From: an uncultured Rhodopila sp.
GTDB taxonomy: Bacteria > Pseudomonadota > Alphaproteobacteria > Acetobacterales > Acetobacteraceae
Reading direction: 5' to 3'
Length of the DNA: 38,176 nt
Assembly (NCBI RefSeq): GCF_903944925.1
Contig: NZ_CAJATU010000054.1
Coordinates: 1-38,176 of the forward strand
The stretch's first letter is position 1; each line of letters starts with the position of its first letter. Both the position numbers and the translations under genes were made by a program. Below the pieces are notes generated by a model. That model had not been told where the DNA came from. It saw only the letters and a list, made by a program, of their open reading frames with translations, and searched no databases. Shown piece by piece: positions 8,594 through 16,888 of the stretch.

Positions 8594-10756
8594 ATGAGGT
8601 TGATCGCGGCATGGACGGACTGGCTGGAGGCGGAGCGGAGCAGGCTGCCGCTGTGGCTGCCGGTGTTCATGGGCGCCGGGGTGCTGGCCTATTACGGGCT
8701 GCGCTTCGAGCCCGCCGTCTGGCTCGGCTCCGCGGTGGCGCTGCCGGCGACCGTGGCGGCGGTCAGGTTGCCCCGGTTCCGCTGGCTGCTGGCGCCGCTG
8801 GCCGCCACGGCGCTGGGGTTCGCCTCCGCTCAGATCGCCACCGCGCGGGCACCGCCGATAGAGGCGGACCTGCCGTATCGTGCGGCTGTCGTGACCGGTG
8901 TGGTGCACGCGGTTGAAATCCTGCCGGAGGGTCGGCGGATCACCATCCAACCGGCGTTCCTGGACGGCGCGGCGCAGCCGTTGCGGCGGTCGGTTCGGGT
9001 GCGTCTGCGCTCCACGGATGACGGCGAGCTGCAAACCGGCGACAGCGTCAGCCTGCGCGCGGTGGTCCGGCCGCCCGCGCCGCCATCCTATCCGGGGGCG
9101 TGGGACCTGCAGCGCGACGCGTTCTACGCCGGGCTGGGGGCGTCCGGCTACGCCATCGGCCCGGTGGAGCGGACCGCGCAGGCGCAACCGCATGGCTTCA
9201 TGCGGCTGGTGCAGCGGCTGCGCGAGACGATCGCCGCCCGCGTCAGCGCGGTGATCCCGGGCGCCGCCGGTGCGGTGTCGGTGACTTTGCTGACCGGCGC
9301 CTCGATGGCGATCCCGCCCGCGGATCATGCTGCGTTCCGCGATTCCGGGCTGGCGCATCTGCTCGCGGTGGCCGGGCTGCATATCGGCATCGTCATGGGC
9401 TTCGCGCTGCTGCTGGTGCGCTTCGGCCTCGCACTGAGCGAACATGCCAGCCTGTTCTGGCCGACCAAGAAGCTGGCCGCGCTGGCCGCCCTGGCGGTGG
9501 GCGGCGGCTACATGGTGCTGACCGGGATGCATGTGCCGATCATGCGGAGCTTCGCGATGGCCTGCCTGTTCACCCTCGCGGTGCTGGCCGATCGGCTGGC
9601 GGTTTCGGTGCGGGGGCTGGCGGCGGCGGCGGCGGTGCTGATGCTGCTGGTGCCCTGGGAAGTGCCGGATGTGTCGTTCCAGATGAGCTTCTCCGCCGTG
9701 CTGGCGCTGATCGCCGGGTATGAGGCGCTGCGGCCCTGGCTGCGGCGGCTGCACGGCAAAAGCTGGCGCCGCAGGTTCGGCTCGCATCTGGTGGCGCTGG
9801 CGCTGACCAGCGCGCTGGCCGGGTCGGCGTCGGCGCCGTACGGGGCGTATCATTTTGGCCATGTGCAGGTTTACTTCGTGCTGGCGAACATGGTCGCGGT
9901 GCCGCTGACGGCGATGTGGGTGATGCCGGCGGGTTTGATCGGCCTGATGCTGATGCCGCTGCACCTGGAGGCTCTGGCGCTGGTGCCGATGGGCTGGGGG
10001 GCGGAGGCGATCCTGTGGGTCGCGCGTGCCACCTCGTCGCTGCCGGCGGCGACGTTTGCCGTGCCGCATATGCCGATATGGGGGTTGTGCGTGTTCTCGC
10101 TGGGCCTGGCGTGGCTGGGGTTGTGGCGGACGCGGCTGCGGCTGATCGGCGTGGCCATCATGGCCGCCGGCCTCACCTCCCCCTGGCTGGATCATCCGCC
10201 GGACCTGCTGGTGTCCAACGATGGGCGGCTGATCGCGCTGCGCACGCCGGACGGAGCCTTCCTGCAGGCGGCGAAAGGCGCGTCGAAATTCACCCGCGAC
10301 GCCTGGACGCAATACTGGGCGGCGGGTTCGTTCCAGCCGATGGCGGACGATGCGGCGGGGATGGTCCGCTGCCAGGCGGATGCCTGCCTGCTGCTGCCCT
10401 ATCCCGATCGTCCGGGCGCCCTGCTGGCCCGCGGCGCTGCGCACCCCGCCGGCTGCGGGCAGGCGTCGGTGATCGTCTCCGGCGAGCCGGCCCGCGGGCT
10501 GTGCCCTCGGCCCTGGCCGGCACTGGTGGATCGCTTCGTCGTCTGGCGCAACGGCAGCGCGGCGATCTGGCTGGAGCCTGGCGGCGCGCGTGTGCTGACC
10601 GACCGGGCGGCGCGGGGGGAGCGCCCCTGGGTGCCCCCGGTGCCGAAGCCGCGTCCTCCGGCGGCTTCGGCGTTGCCGCCCGCGCTGGTGGACGAGGCGG
10701 TGCAACCGGGCCTTGCGGCCAGCGTTTCCGCTGCGGACCATGACAACGGAGAGTAG
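8594..10756 (+). CDS. comEC: ComEC/Rec2-family DNA uptake channel protein
   Basis: Polytopic inner-membrane protein of the ComEC/Rec2 family, which forms the channel for single-stranded DNA in natural transformation. From ATG 8594 it is 720 aa. Order: N-terminal helices, a DUF4131-like soluble segment, then the Competence domain with SGLAHLLAVAGLHIGIV and VSFQMSFSAVLALI and about eight more helices. The C-terminal ~190 residues form a soluble domain with VSNDGRLIALRTPDGAFL and several cysteines. They lack the metal-binding HxHxDH of the beta-lactamase-like domain found in Bacillus ComEC, as is usual in alphaproteobacterial members. A TTG at 8573 in the same frame is an alternative start; neither has a clear Shine-Dalgarno. 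The manganese catalase gene begins 5 nt after the stop. Confidence 0.88.
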   Translation: MRLIAAWTDWLEAERSRLPLWLPVFMGAGVLAYYGLRFEPAVWLGSAVALPATVAAVRLPRFRWLLAPLAATALGFASAQIATARAPPIEADLPYRAAVVTGVVHAVEILPEGRRITIQPAFLDGAAQPLRRSVRVRLRSTDDGELQTGDSVSLRAVVRPPAPPSYPGAWDLQRDAFYAGLGASGYAIGPVERTAQAQPHGFMRLVQRLRETIAARVSAVIPGAAGAVSVTLLTGASMAIPPADHAAFRDSGLAHLLAVAGLHIGIVMGFALLLVRFGLALSEHASLFWPTKKLAALAALAVGGGYMVLTGMHVPIMRSFAMACLFTLAVLADRLAVSVRGLAAAAAVLMLLVPWEVPDVSFQMSFSAVLALIAGYEALRPWLRRLHGKSWRRRFGSHLVALALTSALAGSASAPYGAYHFGHVQVYFVLANMVAVPLTAMWVMPAGLIGLMLMPLHLEALALVPMGWGAEAILWVARATSSLPAATFAVPHMPIWGLCVFSLGLAWLGLWRTRLRLIGVAIMAAGLTSPWLDHPPDLLVSNDGRLIALRTPDGAFLQAAKGASKFTRDAWTQYWAAGSFQPMADDAAGMVRCQADACLLLPYPDRPGALLARGAAHPAGCGQASVIVSGEPARGLCPRPWPALVDRFVVWRNGSAAIWLEPGGARVLTDRAARGERPWVPPVPKPRPPAASALPPALVDEAVQPGLAASVSAADHDNGE

Positions 10757-10761
10757 CGCCC

Positions 10762-11499
10762 ATGTTTTATCATCGCAAGGAAACCATCGTTCCGGTAGAC
10801 GTTAAAAAACCCGATCCGCGCTACGGTCAGTTCTTGCTCGAACAATTCGGCGGCGCGACAGGCGAATTGAGCGCGGCGTTGCAGTATTGGGTGCAGTCCT
10901 TCCATGTAACGGATGCGGCGATCCGCGACATGCTGCAGGACATCGCGATCGAGGAGTTCAGTCATCTTGAGGTGGTGGGCAAGCTGATCGAGCAGCACAC
11001 CAGCACGCTGGACCAGACGGACGTCTATGCGGCGCCGCTGTTCCGGGTGCGCGGCGTCGGCCCGCATTTCGTCGACAGCCAGGGCAGCGCCTGGACGGCG
11101 GCGTACCTGAACGAGGGCGGCAACGTCGTGCGCGACCTGCGGGCCAACATCGCGTCTGAAGCCGGGGCGCGGCAGACCTATGAGGCTTTGATCCACGCCA
11201 GCACGGATGAGGGCACCACCAAGGCGCTGACGCATCTGCTGACGCGCGAGATCACCCACGCGCAGATGTTCATGTCGGCGCTGGACAAGATGGGCAAGCT
11301 GGACGACCCGTATTTCGGCACCATCAAGCCCGACGAGACCGTGGACCTGGTGTTCAACCTGTCGAAAGGCGAGGACTTCCGCGGCCCGTGGAACAGCGAG
11401 CCGAAGTTCCGGCTGGAGGAAAATCCGCAGCCGATGGGCGGGTTCCCGCCGTCGCCGGTGAACCCGGACGATGAGAAGATGAGGCTGGCGGCCGAATAG
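10762..11499 (+). CDS. Manganese (non-haem) catalase
   Basis: Di-manganese catalase that disproportionates hydrogen peroxide. The 245-aa ferritin-like protein retains all expected metal ligands by comparison with the Lactiplantibacillus enzyme: E35 (in GELSAALQYW), E65 and H68 (EEFSHLE), E133 (ASEAGARQTYE) and H166 (REITHAQMF). It is slightly shorter than the approximately 266-aa prototype, mainly in the C-terminal tail, which ends proline-rich and charged. The ATG follows a GGAGAG Shine-Dalgarno that overlaps the end of comEC, and the genes are 5 nt apart, so co-transcription is likely, although no functional link to DNA uptake is known. A hairpin follows the stop. Confidence 0.9.
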   Translation: MFYHRKETIVPVDVKKPDPRYGQFLLEQFGGATGELSAALQYWVQSFHVTDAAIRDMLQDIAIEEFSHLEVVGKLIEQHTSTLDQTDVYAAPLFRVRGVGPHFVDSQGSAWTAAYLNEGGNVVRDLRANIASEAGARQTYEALIHASTDEGTTKALTHLLTREITHAQMFMSALDKMGKLDDPYFGTIKPDETVDLVFNLSKGEDFRGPWNSEPKFRLEENPQPMGGFPPSPVNPDDEKMRLAAE

Positions 11500-11524
11500 G
11501 CCCGCCGGCGACCACGACGGAGCG

Positions 11525-11545
11525 GCGTGAGGCGAACCCTCACGC
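11525..11545. terminator. Inverted repeat between convergent genes, possible bidirectional terminator
   Basis: Arms GCGTGAGG (11525-11532) and CCTCACGC (11538-11545) pair perfectly over 8 bp with a 5-nt loop. The repeat lies between the manganese catalase stop and the convergent FUSC gene, overlapping the FUSC stop codon. There is no run of T on either side, so termination is only suggested by position. Confidence 0.35.
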
Positions 11546-12637
11546 CCGCTTCAAAGTGCGCGTCGAGGGCGCGCTCAGCGCCGACACCGCCAGCAGGATC
11601 AGCAGCCCGCCGGTGATGCCGGCGAAGCGTTCGATCCCGGGCGTCAGGCTTTGCGGCGGCCCGGAGCCCTGCACCAAGGTGCAGATGAACACCACCGCCC
11701 CCTGGGTGCCGATATAGCCGATGCCGCGGACGCTGCCCTGCACATGCGCGGCGATCCAGACGACCGCGGTCAGCATCAGCAGCCATGGCATCAGGCTGTC
11801 CACCGACAACGCCAGGCAGCCCAGTCCGGCCAGGCCGCCGAGCAGGCAGCCCAGGAAGCGGTGCAGCCCGCGTTCGGTCACGGTCTGCTGATCCCGCGCC
11901 GAATCCCCCGACAACGCCGGCACCGCCATCACTGCAGTCACCGTGACGGCGGTCTGCGACAGGCTCGGCAGTTCCAGCCAGTTCCACACCAGCGGCACCA
12001 GCATGACGCCGATACCGGCCCGCAGCGCATGCCGCACCGCCGGCCATTGCGCGCCCGCCAGGTCCGACCAGCCCGGGGCAGCGGCGGGCGGTGCGGCATC
12101 GGCCGTTGGTGCCAGCAGCCACACCACCACGATGGCCGAGCCGGTGCCGATGATCACCTCCGCGGTGCGATAGGCCGCCACCGACACGGCGGACAGCGGA
12201 TCGCTCAGCAGCGCCAGCAGGACCATGTCCATCGTCACCGCGCTCAGCAGCCAGGCGTAGCCATGCGGGCTGACCAGCAAGCCGAGCACGCCGATGGTGC
12301 TGACCGCGAACAGCACCAGGGTCAGCATCACCGCATCGCCGGCGAGCCAGGGACTCAGCAGCAGCGCCACGATGGCCCCGGCGATGGTGCCGAGGATGCG
12401 CAGCACCCCGCGCTCGACCGAGGCCGGGGCGGTGGCGCGGGTGGAGACGAAGGCGCTGATGGCCGCCCACCAGCCGTCATCGAGCCGCAGCAGCAGCGTG
12501 GTCATCACCGCCATTGTCACCGCCAGGGCCGTCATCGTGCATCCCGGGCCGCGTTCGGCTGCCAGGCGCATCTCGCCAAGCTCCAGGCGCAGCGCCGAAA
12601 CCGCGTCCCGGACGATCCGGAGCGGCGCCGGCGTCAC
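11540..12637 (-). CDS. FUSC-family inner-membrane transporter (aromatic acid/fusaric acid exporter type)
   Basis: A 365-aa membrane protein of the FUSC/aromatic-acid-exporter group. It shows two similar halves, each with a cluster of about five helices: roughly 33-150, then 185-355 after a short proline/alanine linker (APTADAAPPAAAPGW). The first half has the DDGWWAAISAFV segment and the family's V-x-x-R-[GI]-L-x-R-I-x-G-T, here VERGVLRILGT; the second has TERGLHRFLGCLLGG. It starts with GTG overlapping the HlyD stop (GTGA), so the two are translated together as an AaeAB-like exporter. It lacks the long cytoplasmic domain of full-size AaeB (about 655 aa). The substrate is unknown; weak aromatic acids or biocides are typical for the family. 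Confidence 0.85.
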   Translation of the reverse strand: MTPAPLRIVRDAVSALRLELGEMRLAAERGPGCTMTALAVTMAVMTTLLLRLDDGWWAAISAFVSTRATAPASVERGVLRILGTIAGAIVALLLSPWLAGDAVMLTLVLFAVSTIGVLGLLVSPHGYAWLLSAVTMDMVLLALLSDPLSAVSVAAYRTAEVIIGTGSAIVVVWLLAPTADAAPPAAAPGWSDLAGAQWPAVRHALRAGIGVMLVPLVWNWLELPSLSQTAVTVTAVMAVPALSGDSARDQQTVTERGLHRFLGCLLGGLAGLGCLALSVDSLMPWLLMLTAVVWIAAHVQGSVRGIGYIGTQGAVVFICTLVQGSGPPQSLTPGIERFAGITGGLLILLAVSALSAPSTRTLKRA

Positions 12638-13605
12638 GGCAGGATCAGGACCCGGGCGTCCGCTCCCATATAGAGCTTCAGGTCGTCAGGCGGATCGACC
12701 AGGGTCAGGGTCACCGGAAAGCGCCGCTGCAGCCGGATCCAGTCGGTGGTGGGCGGCACGTAGGCGAGCAGCCGCCCCGGCTCCGGGTCGCGGCTGATCC
12801 CGCGGGCGACGCCCTCGACCCGGGCGCGGTGCAGGTGCCAGGGCTGCGAATCCAGCCACACCCGGGCGGTGTCGCCGGGCTTGAAGCCGCGGATGAAGCT
12901 CTGCTTGAAGTTCGCGACGATGCGCCAGGCATGCGCGTCCACAATGCCGATCAAAGGCTCGTCGGCGCGGGCGGTGTCGCCGGCGCGGACGGTCAGGTTG
13001 ACGATGCTGCCGGTGGCCGGAGCGGTCAGCCGGGTGCGGCCGAGCTTCCATTCCGCCGTCGCCAGTGCCGCCACGGCCCTGGCCTGCACCGCCCGGTGCA
13101 TCGCCGCCATGGCCTGTGCCCGGGCAATCGCCGCCCGGCCGGCCTCGACGGCGGCATCAGCCCGGCTCAGCGCGTCCCGGGCCTTTTCCACGTCGGCGCG
13201 CGGGGCGTCCTGCGCGGCCGCCAGGGTGGACATCCGCGTGTTGGTCTGGCGGGCGTAGGTCTGCGCCGCAAGCGCCGCTGCCAGCGTCGCCTCGGCCGAG
13301 GCGACGGTATCCTCATCAGCCGCCACCTGCGCCCGCGCCTCCTCGATTTCCGCCCGGCGCTGATCGGCGTCAAGCTGGAACGGCACCGGATCGATCGTCG
13401 CCAGCAGGTCGCCCGCGGCGACGTCCTGGTTGATGCCGACATGGACGCCGATGATGCGGCCGGTCACCTCCGGCGCGACGGCCACGAGGTCGGACTCGAC
13501 ATAGGCGTCCGCCGTGTAGGCGATGAAGCTGGTGGCCAGCTGGTAGGCGGCGAAAGCCGCCGCCACGGCCGCGAGGGCGAGGCCGATGCGAAGCCGGCGG
13601 GTCAT
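12634..13605 (-). CDS. HlyD-family membrane fusion protein (periplasmic adaptor)
   Basis: A 323-aa periplasmic adaptor: N-terminal membrane anchor (about 5-24), first half of the biotinyl/lipoyl hairpin with the VxGxI.xVxVxxxQxVxxGDLL pattern (GRIIGVHVGINQDVAAGDLL), a long alanine-rich alpha-hairpin/coiled coil (about 75-180), the second lipoyl half (RLTAPATGSIVNLTVRAGD), and a beta-barrel domain with FKQSFIRGFKPGDTARVWLD. It resembles EmrA/AaeA/YibH rather than RND adaptors. The start is ATG 13605; the frame stays open far upstream only because of high GC. It precedes and overlaps the FUSC gene, giving a two-gene export operon. No outer-membrane TolC gene is nearby. Confidence 0.9.
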   Translation of the reverse strand: MTRRLRIGLALAAVAAAFAAYQLATSFIAYTADAYVESDLVAVAPEVTGRIIGVHVGINQDVAAGDLLATIDPVPFQLDADQRRAEIEEARAQVAADEDTVASAEATLAAALAAQTYARQTNTRMSTLAAAQDAPRADVEKARDALSRADAAVEAGRAAIARAQAMAAMHRAVQARAVAALATAEWKLGRTRLTAPATGSIVNLTVRAGDTARADEPLIGIVDAHAWRIVANFKQSFIRGFKPGDTARVWLDSQPWHLHRARVEGVARGISRDPEPGRLLAYVPPTTDWIRLQRRFPVTLTLVDPPDDLKLYMGADARVLILP

Positions 13606-13698
13606 GCGTTCGGCGGTGCGGACACGATCTGCTCCTGATCGGGTGGCCCCGAGCATTCCCGGCCGCCGGGTTTTTGTCGAGTAATGATAACACCAGGC

Positions 13699-13732
13699 GT
13701 GCCGGCTGTTGCAGTCCGGCCCGGGCCGGCAC
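13699..13732. promoter_or_regulatory. Nested palindrome in the divergent hlyD / orphan-gene promoter region
   Basis: Arms GTGCCGGC (13699-13706) and GCCGGCAC (13725-13732) form a perfect 8-bp inverted repeat. Inside lies a 14-bp self-complementary core, CCGGCCCGGGCCGG (13716-13729). It sits between two divergent starts (13605 and 13762), so it could be an operator or simply a GC-rich chance palindrome. Confidence 0.3.
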
Positions 13733-13761
13733 CATAATGCATCCCCGTTCAGGATGATCCC

Positions 13762-15120
13762 GTGCCCCAGCCGAACGATCAGGACGACCCCGTCAGCCAG
13801 GCCGCCGAACTCGCGCGGGACATCGCGCCCGACCTCGATGCAATCCTGATCACCCACTATTCCGATGCCGAGACACTCGACACGTTCCGTCCGGGTGAAG
13901 CCGATCTGCGGACCGCCGTTGCCGTCAACCGGGCGGTCGCCCGGGAGATGCTGGAAGCCGGCGTCGATGTCCTGGTCCAGCGTGCCGACAAGGCGGCGTT
14001 TCGGCGCTGGATGTCGGAGCGGGACGATACGCAAGCGAACCGCCGCGCCTGGATCGATCGCCGCCGCGTGCTGCGGGGTTCGGCCGCGTTGGAGCTTCTC
14101 GGCCTCAAGGCGTCGGACGCCCCGAAGCCCGAGACCTTCGGCAAGGCTCCCGGCCCGATTGCGGACCAACTGCTGGATGCGTTCGGTGACGAGGATAGCG
14201 GGGACTTCGACGATCTGGTGCAGGCGCTGATGGCTGCCGGGCGGACCGACGTGCTGGACCTCGCGATCCGCAAACTGCAGGAGCGCGACGGCGAGGAGGC
14301 GGCCGGCGACCTGAACTGGGTCCTGCTGGTCGCGGCCGAAGGGGCGCCGATCGGCCCCTCGGGCTGGGCGGAGCTGGTTGGCCTGGCCGTCGCTTTGCCG
14401 GCCGGCGACCTGCCCGACGGCGAAACCCTCGGACAGGGATTGATCGCGTCCGGCGCCCTGGCGGACAACGAGGAATTGCACCTGCTGCCCGGCTGGCGGT
14501 CGCCCGACGCCCTGGCCGAGCTGTCGTTCGCTGCCGTGCGCCGCGTGCTGCTTGATCTGGTGGCGGGTAAGCCGCCGCGCGACCTGCCCCCCGGCGACAC
14601 GGATGAACTCGCCCGGCGCGGCTTCGGAGTGCTGCTCGGCCTGCGCACCGATTGGGCCATCCCGGTCTGGGAGGAGATCGCCGCCGCCGGCGGCCTGCCC
14701 GACGAGCCCGGCGAGGATGCCGAGGACACGCCGGAGGCGGCCCGCCGCGCCGCCCGGTTCGACCAATGGCGAAGCCGGGTCTTCGAGGAGAGCGAAGGCT
14801 GCGTGCCGCTGGACCTGGTGGCGTTCTCGCAGGTGGCGAACGAAATCGCCGACTTCCTGGCGGAGGCCGGCGAACAGATGGGCGGCCTCGACGAAATCCG
14901 CGAGTTCGTCGCCACCTGCCGGCGCGAAGCCGGCGGCGAGGCGGTCGTATGCCATCTCGGGATCATCGCCGATGCCCTGGAACTGTCCGTCTACACCGAG
15001 GCCGGCCAACTGCTCGATCGCCTGACCATGCCGGCGGGTCGGCTTCCCCTGGCCGCCGAGGAGATGCCAGGGCTGATTGGCGGTTTCGTGCGCCTGGTGC
15101 AGCACCGTCCGGGCGTCTGA
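13762..15120 (+). CDS. Hypothetical 452-aa acidic soluble protein, family not recognised
   Basis: No family recognised. The protein is acidic, apparently soluble (no signal peptide or membrane segment), rich in Ala/Leu/Asp/Glu, and predicted largely alpha-helical. It has repeated short acidic helices and a few D/E-rich linkers (for example EDSGDFDDL near residue 154 and DEPGEDAEDTPEA near 315). Its GTG start has an AGGA 7 nt upstream, and codon usage matches neighbouring real genes. It is monocistronic: divergent from the exporter genes and convergent with the LysR gene, 11 nt away. A few cysteines occur but no CxxC or other catalytic signature is visible. It may be a lineage-specific scaffold or helical-repeat protein; I make no functional claim. 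Confidence 0.75.
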   Translation: MPQPNDQDDPVSQAAELARDIAPDLDAILITHYSDAETLDTFRPGEADLRTAVAVNRAVAREMLEAGVDVLVQRADKAAFRRWMSERDDTQANRRAWIDRRRVLRGSAALELLGLKASDAPKPETFGKAPGPIADQLLDAFGDEDSGDFDDLVQALMAAGRTDVLDLAIRKLQERDGEEAAGDLNWVLLVAAEGAPIGPSGWAELVGLAVALPAGDLPDGETLGQGLIASGALADNEELHLLPGWRSPDALAELSFAAVRRVLLDLVAGKPPRDLPPGDTDELARRGFGVLLGLRTDWAIPVWEEIAAAGGLPDEPGEDAEDTPEAARRAARFDQWRSRVFEESEGCVPLDLVAFSQVANEIADFLAEAGEQMGGLDEIREFVATCRREAGGEAVVCHLGIIADALELSVYTEAGQLLDRLTMPAGRLPLAAEEMPGLIGGFVRLVQHRPGV

Positions 15121-15131
15121 TCCGCCAGCGG

Positions 15132-16031
15132 TTACCGCCGGGCCAGCGCGCGCACGAAGAACTCCGCCAGCACCCGCACCCGGGCCGGTTGCGGCCCGCC
15201 CGGCGGGGTCAGCAGATACAGGTTGGAGTCCGCGGCATGCCAGTCCGTCAGAATCGTCACCAGCCGCCCGTCCGCCAGCGCCTCGCGGACCAGAAAGCCG
15301 GGCAGGGCGGCGATGCCCAGCCCGGCCACCGCCGCCGGCAGCACCGCATCGCCGTTGTTCACCCGCAGTCGGCCGCCGGGCTTCACCGTCACGGTCTCCC
15401 CGGCTGCGTTGGCGTAGTGCCAGCCGCCGGGTGAGCGCAGATAGGCGTAGGGGAAGCAGTCATGCGCCGCCAGCTCCGCGGGATGCGCCGGGCAGCCTCG
15501 CCTGGCCAGGTAGGACGGCGCCGCCACCGTCACCCCGGGGACAGCCGCCAGCCGCCGCGCCAGCAGCGACGAATCCGGCAGCATGCCGATACGCAGGGCG
15601 ATGTCGAAGCCGTCGCCGATGACGTCCACCAGCGCGTCATCCAGATGCAGGTCGATCGAGACATCCGGATACAGCGCCAGGAACTCCGGCAGCAGCGGCG
15701 CCACCTCGCGCACGCCGAACGACATCGGCGCGGCCAGCCGCACGGTGCCGCGCGGGGTGGCGGATTGCGCCGCCAGCGCCGCCTCCGCCGCCTCGGCATC
15801 CGCCAGCAGGCGGGCCGCGCGCCCGGCCAGGTCGCGCCCGGCATCGGTCAGCGCCAGCCGGCGGGAGGTGCGGTTGAGCAGCCGGCAGCCGAGCCGCTGC
15901 TCCAGCCGCGCCAGCGCCTTGGAGATCGTTGGCGCGGACAGCCCGAGATCAGCCGCCGCGGCGCTGATGCCGCGGGTTTCGACGACCTTGGCGAAGATCG
16001 CCATGGCTTCCATGTCGGGCAGGCCGGACAT
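15132..16031 (-). CDS. LysR-family transcriptional regulator
   Basis: A 299-aa LysR-type regulator. The N-terminal winged helix-turn-helix (about 7-66) reads [18 protein letters not shown], then [17 protein letters not shown], then [15 protein letters not shown]. It is followed by a linker helix and a periplasmic-binding-protein-like effector domain (about 90-295). Members of this subgroup (AaeR/DsdC-unlike, close to the many 'SalvKALxRLE' regulators) often control a divergent gene; here that is the WrbA quinone reductase, 121 nt away. The shared region carries a 9-bp dyad only 6 nt before this start codon, which fits autorepression. The ATG has a weak GGAAA upstream; a second Met at codon 7 is less likely. 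Confidence 0.9.
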   Translation of the reverse strand: MSGLPDMEAMAIFAKVVETRGISAAAADLGLSAPTISKALARLEQRLGCRLLNRTSRRLALTDAGRDLAGRAARLLADAEAAEAALAAQSATPRGTVRLAAPMSFGVREVAPLLPEFLALYPDVSIDLHLDDALVDVIGDGFDIALRIGMLPDSSLLARRLAAVPGVTVAAPSYLARRGCPAHPAELAAHDCFPYAYLRSPGGWHYANAAGETVTVKPGGRLRVNNGDAVLPAAVAGLGIAALPGFLVREALADGRLVTILTDWHAADSNLYLLTPPGGPQPARVRVLAEFFVRALARR

Positions 16032-16036
16032 CGTTT

Positions 16037-16074
16037 CCGAAAAGATGAATTTCGATATTTTCTATTCTTTTCGG
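16037..16074. promoter_or_regulatory. Dyad in the lysR-wrbA intergenic region, candidate LysR operator
   Basis: Perfect 9-bp inverted arms CCGAAAAGA (16037-16045) and TCTTTTCGG (16066-16074) flank a 20-nt AT-rich spacer. It starts 6 nt upstream of the lysR start codon in a region far richer in A+T than the surroundings. Regulators of this family usually bind such dyads between themselves and a divergent target. Confidence 0.5.
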
Positions 16075-16152
16075 CTTCGCCTGTCCACATCCTTTGCATC
16101 GCAGACCGCTCCGGCGCGTTGCCGGCGCGGCACAGTTTTACGGGGGTTCACG

Positions 16153-16752
16153 ATGGCCAAGGTTCTGGTGCTTTATTATTCGACATACGGCCACATTGAG
16201 GCTTTGGCCGCGGCGGTAGCCGAGGGTGCGCGTTCAGCCGGCGCCACGGTGGACATCAAGCGCGTGCCGGAGACGGTGCCGGCGGAGCTTGCCAAGGCGT
16301 CGCACTTCAAGCTGGACCAGGCGGCGCCGGTGGCGGTGATCGACGACCTGGCGAACTACGACGCGATCATCGTCGGCACCCCGACGCGGTTCGGGCGGAT
16401 TTCGTCTCAGCTCGCGAGTTTCCTCGACCAGGCGGGCGGCCTCTGGGCCAAGGGCGCGCTGAACGGCAAAGTCGGCGCGGCGTTCACCTCCTCGGCGACC
16501 CAGCATGGCGGGCAGGAGGCGACGCTGTTCTCCATCATCACCAACCTGCTGCATTTCGGGCTGGTCGTTGTCGGCCTGGATTACGGCTTCCAGGGGCAGA
16601 TGGGCGTGGACGAGGTCGTCGGCGGATCGCCGTACGGCGCCACGACGATCGCCAGCGCCGACGGGTCGCGCAAGCCGTCGGAGCGCGAACTGGCCGGCGC
16701 CCAATACCAGGGCCGCCGCGTGGCGGAGGTCGCGGCCAAGCTGCACGGGTAG
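16153..16752 (+). CDS. wrbA: NAD(P)H:quinone oxidoreductase, WrbA type
   Basis: A 199-aa flavodoxin-fold quinone reductase of the WrbA family (type IV), which reduces quinones by two electrons using NAD(P)H and FMN and so limits redox cycling. FMN-binding signatures are YYSTYGHI (8-15), [12 protein letters not shown], and the WrbA-specific [11 protein letters not shown] loop. Length equals the family norm (about 198 aa). The ATG follows a CGGGGG-rich stretch. It is divergent from a LysR regulator, a common arrangement for electrophile- or quinone-responsive reductases, so induction by quinones or phenolics is a reasonable inference. A truncated palindromic repeat begins 4 nt after the stop and may shape its 3' end. 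Confidence 0.93.
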   Translation: MAKVLVLYYSTYGHIEALAAAVAEGARSAGATVDIKRVPETVPAELAKASHFKLDQAAPVAVIDDLANYDAIIVGTPTRFGRISSQLASFLDQAGGLWAKGALNGKVGAAFTSSATQHGGQEATLFSIITNLLHFGLVVVGLDYGFQGQMGVDEVVGGSPYGATTIASADGSRKPSERELAGAQYQGRRVAEVAAKLHG

Positions 16753-16755
16753 ATT

Positions 16756-16827
16756 CCGGCCATCCACGACTTACGGTGCTGATTGAGGCAAAGTCGTGGA
16801 TGGCCGGGCCAAGCCCGGCCATGACAC
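16756..16827. repeat. Dispersed palindromic repeat, copy A (left arm truncated)
   Basis: A 17-bp perfect inverted repeat (16756-16772 with 16791-16807) around an 18-nt loop is followed by a second 10-bp hairpin, ATGGCCGGGC (16800-16809) with GCCCGGCCAT (16813-16822), ending in ATGACAC. The right half matches the right half of the full copy at 21414-21505. The left arm is cut short at the wrbA stop codon. Confidence 0.85.
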
Positions 16828-16888
16828 TCAAGATTGGGCCGGACTGTTGAGTTGATACGCCGGGCCATGACGAGGGGGGGACAGAACA

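Noticed and set aside
8558..10741. 727-codon open frame on the minus strand opposite comEC
   Set aside because: It is rich in Arg/Gln/His/Pro with no family resemblance; long antisense frames are expected opposite high-GC genes with strong third-position bias.
13658..13676. CCCGG-CCG-CCGGG followed by TTTTT as a terminator
   Set aside because: No plus-strand gene ends before it, the stem is only 5 bp, and on the minus strand the A-run is on the wrong side.
13606..15105. Possible 500-residue N-terminal extension of the HlyD gene
   Set aside because: The upstream frame lies opposite the 452-aa gene and has no domain; the HlyD anchor and fold begin at ATG 13605.
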